15,973 nt of DNA from positions 1-15,973 of the forward strand of contig DATIAR010000054.1 in assembly GCA_035457865.1 (NCBI GenBank), written 5' to 3'. Positions 13,091-15,973 of this stretch are shown in pieces. How positions within the stretch are numbered: the stretch's first letter is position 1; each line of letters begins with the position of its first letter. Under the pieces are notes generated by a model. The model did no database searches and was not told the origin of the DNA. It was given only the letters and a program-made list of their open reading frames with translations. Both the position numbers and the translations under genes were made by a program. The DNA comes from UBA8516 sp035457865. Its GTDB lineage: Archaea; Thermoproteota; Nitrososphaeria; Nitrososphaerales; Nitrosopumilaceae.

Positions 13091-15226
13091 ATGACTGAAA
13101 TTATTTTAAAAATTAGTGAAGTTTCCCAAAGACTTGTAGGTAAAGGTATCGCTGTAGTAGATCCAAAAATTGTTGAAGATAATGAATGGGAAACTGGTCA
13201 AATATTAGAAATTATAGGCAATAGAAAAAGCCATGTAAAACTATGGCCTGGGACTCCTGAAGATTATGGCACTGGAATAATCAAAATTGATGGTTTAACA
13301 AGACACAATATAGGTTCAGGTATTGGAGAAAAAATTTCTGTAAAAAAAGTTGATGCAAAACAAGCACAGTCAATAGTATTATCTCCAATTGAAAAACTCA
13401 GTGCAGAAGGATTACAAGAATACATGCAAGCAAATTATGACGGTCATGTTTTGACAACTGGCGATACTCTGATAGTGACTACACAGTTGGGAGGAAAAAC
13501 TCAATTAATTGTTACAAGTACAAATCCTGCCTCAAAACCAGTCATAGTAACAGACCAAACTGAGTTTAAACTAGGCAGTATGACCAAGGCACTAGACCAA
13601 TCGGTGCCAAGAATCACATACGATGACTTGGGAGGTTTGAAGAAAGAAGTCCAAAAGATACGCGAGATGATAGAGCTGCCAATGCGTCATCCTGAACTAT
13701 TTGAAAAGCTTGGTGTAGAGGCACCAAAAGGAGTACTAATGTATGGTCCACCTGGAACGGGAAAGACACTTTTAGCAAAAGCTGTTGCAGGTGAAACAAA
13801 TTCTCATTTTATCTCACTCAGTGGCCCAGAGATCATGGGCAAATATTATGGTGAGAGCGAAGAGCGATTAAGAGAGATTTTCAAACAAGCGGAAGAAAAT
13901 GCTCCAAGCATAATATTCATTGACGAAGTGGATTCTATTGCACCAAAAAGGGAAGAAGTAACCGGTGAAGTAGAGAAAAGAGTTGTGTCGCAATTACTTA
14001 CATTAATGGATGGAATGAAATCTAGAGGCAAAGTAGTTGTAATTGCCGCGACAAATAGGCCTGATTCAATTGATCCCGCACTTAGGAGACCAGGTAGATT
14101 TGATAGGGAAATTGAAATTGGAATACCTGATGAAGAAGGAAGAAAAGAAATTCTTGCCATTCATACACGTGGAATGCCACTTAATGATAAAGTCAATCTA
14201 GATCAAATTGCAAAAATAACCCATGGATTTGTTGGAGCCGATTTGGAGATTCTCGCAAAAGAAGCGGCAATGAGATCATTACGAAGGATCTTACCTGAAT
14301 TAGATTTAGAACAAGAGAAAATATCCTCTGAAATTTTACAAAAAATTGTAATTAACGATGAAGACTTTAGAGATGCATTAAAAGAGGTTAGACCATCAGC
14401 ATTACGAGAAGTCCTAGTCCAGATACCAAATGTTACGTGGGATGATGTTGGAGGATTAGAATCACTCAAAGAAGAATTACAGGAAGCTGTTGAATGGCCA
14501 CTGAAACACAAAGATGCATTTGAACATGCAGATGTTTCTCCACCAAAAGGAATTCTCTTGTATGGGCCGCCTGGCACAGGAAAGACATTGATTGCAAAAG
14601 CAGTGGCAAATACGACAGAGTCTAATTTTATCAGCATAAAAGGTCCCGAGCTTTTATCAAAATGGGTAGGAGAATCTGAAAAAGGGGTAAGAGAAATTTT
14701 CAGAAAGGCACGACAAGCTTCACCATGCATCGTATTTCTAGATGAAATTGACGCAATTGCACCAAGTCGGAGCTCTGGAACGTCTGATTCACATGTTACT
14801 GAAAGGGTTGTATCACAAATACTAACAGAAATCGATGGTCTTGAAGAACTACAAAATGTTATAGTAATTGGAGCTACAAATAGAATTGATATAGTAGATT
14901 CTGCTCTGCTCAGACCAGGAAGGTTTGATAGAATAATTGAAGTGCCATTACCTGACACAAAGGCACGAGAAAACATCTTTAAAATACATACAAAGAAAAA
15001 ACCTTTAGCTAACGATATAGATTTTGCACAACTAGTAGAAAAAACTCAAGGATTCAGCGGAGCAGAAATTGAGGGAGTTTGTAGCAGAGCTGCAATTACT
15101 GCAATAAAGCGATTTGTAAACACCAAAGAAAAGTCTGTTAAATCGATCAAAATAACACAAGAAGATCTGTTAAATGCAATTAGCAAAATAAAACCAGATA
15201 AGGTTCAGCTACCCGCTGTATCATAG
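13091..15226 (+). CDS. Cdc48/VAT-family AAA+ ATPase
   Basis: Hexameric ATPase that unfolds and extracts proteins, often feeding the proteasome. The 711-residue protein has an N domain (about 1-165, double-psi barrel plus four-stranded barrel) for substrate and cofactor binding, and two AAA+ rings. D1 has Walker A GPPGTGKT (219-226), Walker B IIFIDEVD (274-281), the pore loop KYYG (251-254) and arginine finger region RRPGRFDRE (332-340). D2 has Walker A GPPGTGKT (492-499), Walker B IVFLDEID (547-554), pore loop KWVG (524-527) and RPGRFDR (608-614). All catalytic residues are present, so both rings should hydrolyse ATP. The C-terminus (LPAVS) lacks the HbYX motif that would dock it on the 20S proteasome. 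ATG at 13091 is supported by GGTGAT at 13079. It follows hsp20 by 28 bases and has a possible terminator hairpin in between. Confidence 0.95.
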   Translation: MTEIILKISEVSQRLVGKGIAVVDPKIVEDNEWETGQILEIIGNRKSHVKLWPGTPEDYGTGIIKIDGLTRHNIGSGIGEKISVKKVDAKQAQSIVLSPIEKLSAEGLQEYMQANYDGHVLTTGDTLIVTTQLGGKTQLIVTSTNPASKPVIVTDQTEFKLGSMTKALDQSVPRITYDDLGGLKKEVQKIREMIELPMRHPELFEKLGVEAPKGVLMYGPPGTGKTLLAKAVAGETNSHFISLSGPEIMGKYYGESEERLREIFKQAEENAPSIIFIDEVDSIAPKREEVTGEVEKRVVSQLLTLMDGMKSRGKVVVIAATNRPDSIDPALRRPGRFDREIEIGIPDEEGRKEILAIHTRGMPLNDKVNLDQIAKITHGFVGADLEILAKEAAMRSLRRILPELDLEQEKISSEILQKIVINDEDFRDALKEVRPSALREVLVQIPNVTWDDVGGLESLKEELQEAVEWPLKHKDAFEHADVSPPKGILLYGPPGTGKTLIAKAVANTTESNFISIKGPELLSKWVGESEKGVREIFRKARQASPCIVFLDEIDAIAPSRSSGTSDSHVTERVVSQILTEIDGLEELQNVIVIGATNRIDIVDSALLRPGRFDRIIEVPLPDTKARENIFKIHTKKKPLANDIDFAQLVEKTQGFSGAEIEGVCSRAAITAIKRFVNTKEKSVKSIKITQEDLLNAISKIKPDKVQLPAVS

Positions 15227-15227
15227 C

Positions 15228-15233
15228 TTATAT
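15228..15233 (+). promoter_or_regulatory. TATA-like box of the radical SAM gene
   Basis: TTATAT starts two bases after the cdc48 stop and is centred about 24 bases before the ATG at 15254. It suggests a separate, leaderless transcript for the radical SAM gene, although read-through from cdc48 is also possible. Confidence 0.45.
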
Positions 15234-15253
15234 GATAATTCGAAGTAAAGTAC

Positions 15254-15973
15254 ATGACGACTAAAGAAGCAATACTATATGAAAAATTACCAAACGATAA
15301 GGTTCGTTGCACAGCGTGTGCAAGGTACTGTGAGATTGGTAAGGGGCAGATAGGCCTCTGTGGTATTAGAGGAAATGAGAATGGAAAACTTCAGCTATAT
15401 GTTTATGGAAAAGTAATTTCTGGAAATGTAGACCCCATAGAAAAAAAGCCTGTCATTCATTATAAACCAGGTACAAGCATATTTTCTATAGCTACAACAG
15501 GCTGTAATTGGTTATGCAGATACTGCCAAAACTTTGACATTAGTCAAAGACGAAAAATAGAAGGCGTTGATATGACACCAGAAGATGTAGTCAATCAAGC
15601 TCTAAAATTAAAAGCTGACGGAATCGCATACACTTACAACGAACCCTCAATATTCATCGAGTTTGCACGCGATTGTGGAGTAGCTGCACACAGCAAAGGC
15701 CTTTTCAATATCTTTGTATCAAATGGCTATGATACTCCAGAATCAGTAAAGATGATGGGCGAATTTCTTGATTGTATCACTGTAGATTTCAAAGGTAATG
15801 CTGAACCACAATTTACTAGAAAATTCATAGGCATTCCTGATCCAAAACCAATCTTTGATACCCTCATAGAGATTAGAGACAAAACCAAGATCCATGTAGA
15901 AATAACAGATCTTGTTGTACCACAAGTTGGAGACAGTCTAGAATATGCAAGAAAGCTATGCAAATTCATTTAT
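15254..15973 (+). CDS. AmmeMemoRadiSam-type radical SAM enzyme (5' part, cut by window edge)
   Basis: First 240 codons of a radical SAM protein; the frame is open to the last base, so the 3' end is missing. The cluster-binding motif CNWLCRYC (84-91) is CX3CX2C and binds the [4Fe-4S] cluster that splits S-adenosylmethionine. A cysteine-rich N-terminus, CTACARYC (19-26) and then CGIRG with C36, matches the AmmeMemoRadiSam-system enzyme (AmrS) and pyruvate-formate-lyase-activase-like relatives. GIAYTYNEPSIF and FVSNGY are also typical of this group. In many genomes this enzyme is linked with AMMECR1 and Memo proteins; only one side of this gene is visible here, so partners cannot be assessed. 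The substrate of the family is not established. ATG at 15254 is 27 bases after cdc48. Confidence 0.82.
   Translation, partial: MTTKEAILYEKLPNDKVRCTACARYCEIGKGQIGLCGIRGNENGKLQLYVYGKVISGNVDPIEKKPVIHYKPGTSIFSIATTGCNWLCRYCQNFDISQRRKIEGVDMTPEDVVNQALKLKADGIAYTYNEPSIFIEFARDCGVAAHSKGLFNIFVSNGYDTPESVKMMGEFLDCITVDFKGNAEPQFTRKFIGIPDPKPIFDTLIEIRDKTKIHVEITDLVVPQVGDSLEYARKLCKFIY

Noticed and set aside
14203..14976. Long minus-strand ORF of 257 codons inside cdc48
   Set aside because: It lies fully within the well-supported Cdc48 gene. The translation is Ser/Ile/Phe-rich with no domain, which is the shadow of a conserved AAA+ region.
1..15973. Search by eye for tRNA, rRNA, CRISPR arrays, transposases and integration sites
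   Set aside because: No cloverleaf, no regularly spaced long repeats, and no transposase or integrase motifs were found in any frame; the genes are of core chromosomal type.

Overview
This AT-rich window reads as a chromosomal segment of an ammonia-oxidising archaeon (Nitrososphaerota/Thaumarchaeota, most like the Nitrosopumilus group). The case rests on several things seen together: an archaeal DNA polymerase D small subunit, a two-ring archaeal Cdc48, a cupredoxin-like exported protein, a small cysteine-rich protein of a type I associate with this phylum, frequent TTG starts, and ribosome binding sites of the form GGTGAT, which fits the 3' end of archaeal 16S rRNA. Many genes have an AT-rich box about 20-27 bases before the start codon, as expected for leaderless archaeal transcripts. 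The organism assignment is inference, since no rRNA is present. Nothing suggests a phage, transposon, CRISPR array or recent transfer. The genes look like ordinary core chromosome, with several poorly characterised lineage-type families.

Layout. 1-1428 (-): DNA polymerase D small subunit. 1504-2040 (+): SpoIIM-like membrane protein. 2136-3032 (+): exported cupredoxin-fold protein that has lost two of its copper ligands. 3029-4261 (-): a two-gene unit of a PH/GRAM-like protein and CbiE (cobalamin synthesis). 4307-5611 (+): secreted, membrane-anchored cyclophilin with an extra C-terminal domain. 5738-6436 (+): stand-alone RelA/SpoT-type HD hydrolase. 6449-10371 (-): operon fixA-fixB-fixCX, the electron-transfer flavoprotein system, with the ferredoxin-like FixX fused to FixC. 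10572-11756 (+): small proteins, namely a possible 19-residue leader peptide, a roadblock/profilin-like protein, a 57-residue zinc-finger protein and a conserved-looking hypothetical. 11789-12451 (-): ACT-domain regulator-like protein. 12562-15226 (+): a proteostasis pair, Hsp20 and Cdc48. 15254-end (+): radical SAM enzyme of the AmmeMemoRadiSam type, cut off by the window edge.

How the genes work together. FixA, FixB and FixCX should form one complex carrying electrons from an unknown donor to quinone through FAD and a [4Fe-4S] cluster. Hsp20 (holdase) and Cdc48 (unfoldase) act on the same problem of damaged protein. A hairpin and T-run lie between them and could let the two be expressed at different levels. 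The other genes are mostly single units in alternating directions with short spacers; no intergenic stretch exceeds 300 bases. The longest spacers are 10372-10571 (repeat-rich promoter region) and 11264-11438 (AT-rich, one small palindrome, no convincing gene).

I do not see one clear novel multi-gene system. The most promising leads are the FixC-FixX fusion with its inserted segment, the RelA/SpoT-like hydrolase in an archaeon, the degenerate cupredoxin behind a palindromic operator-like site, and the repeat-studded promoter with a mini-ORF before the 138-residue gene.
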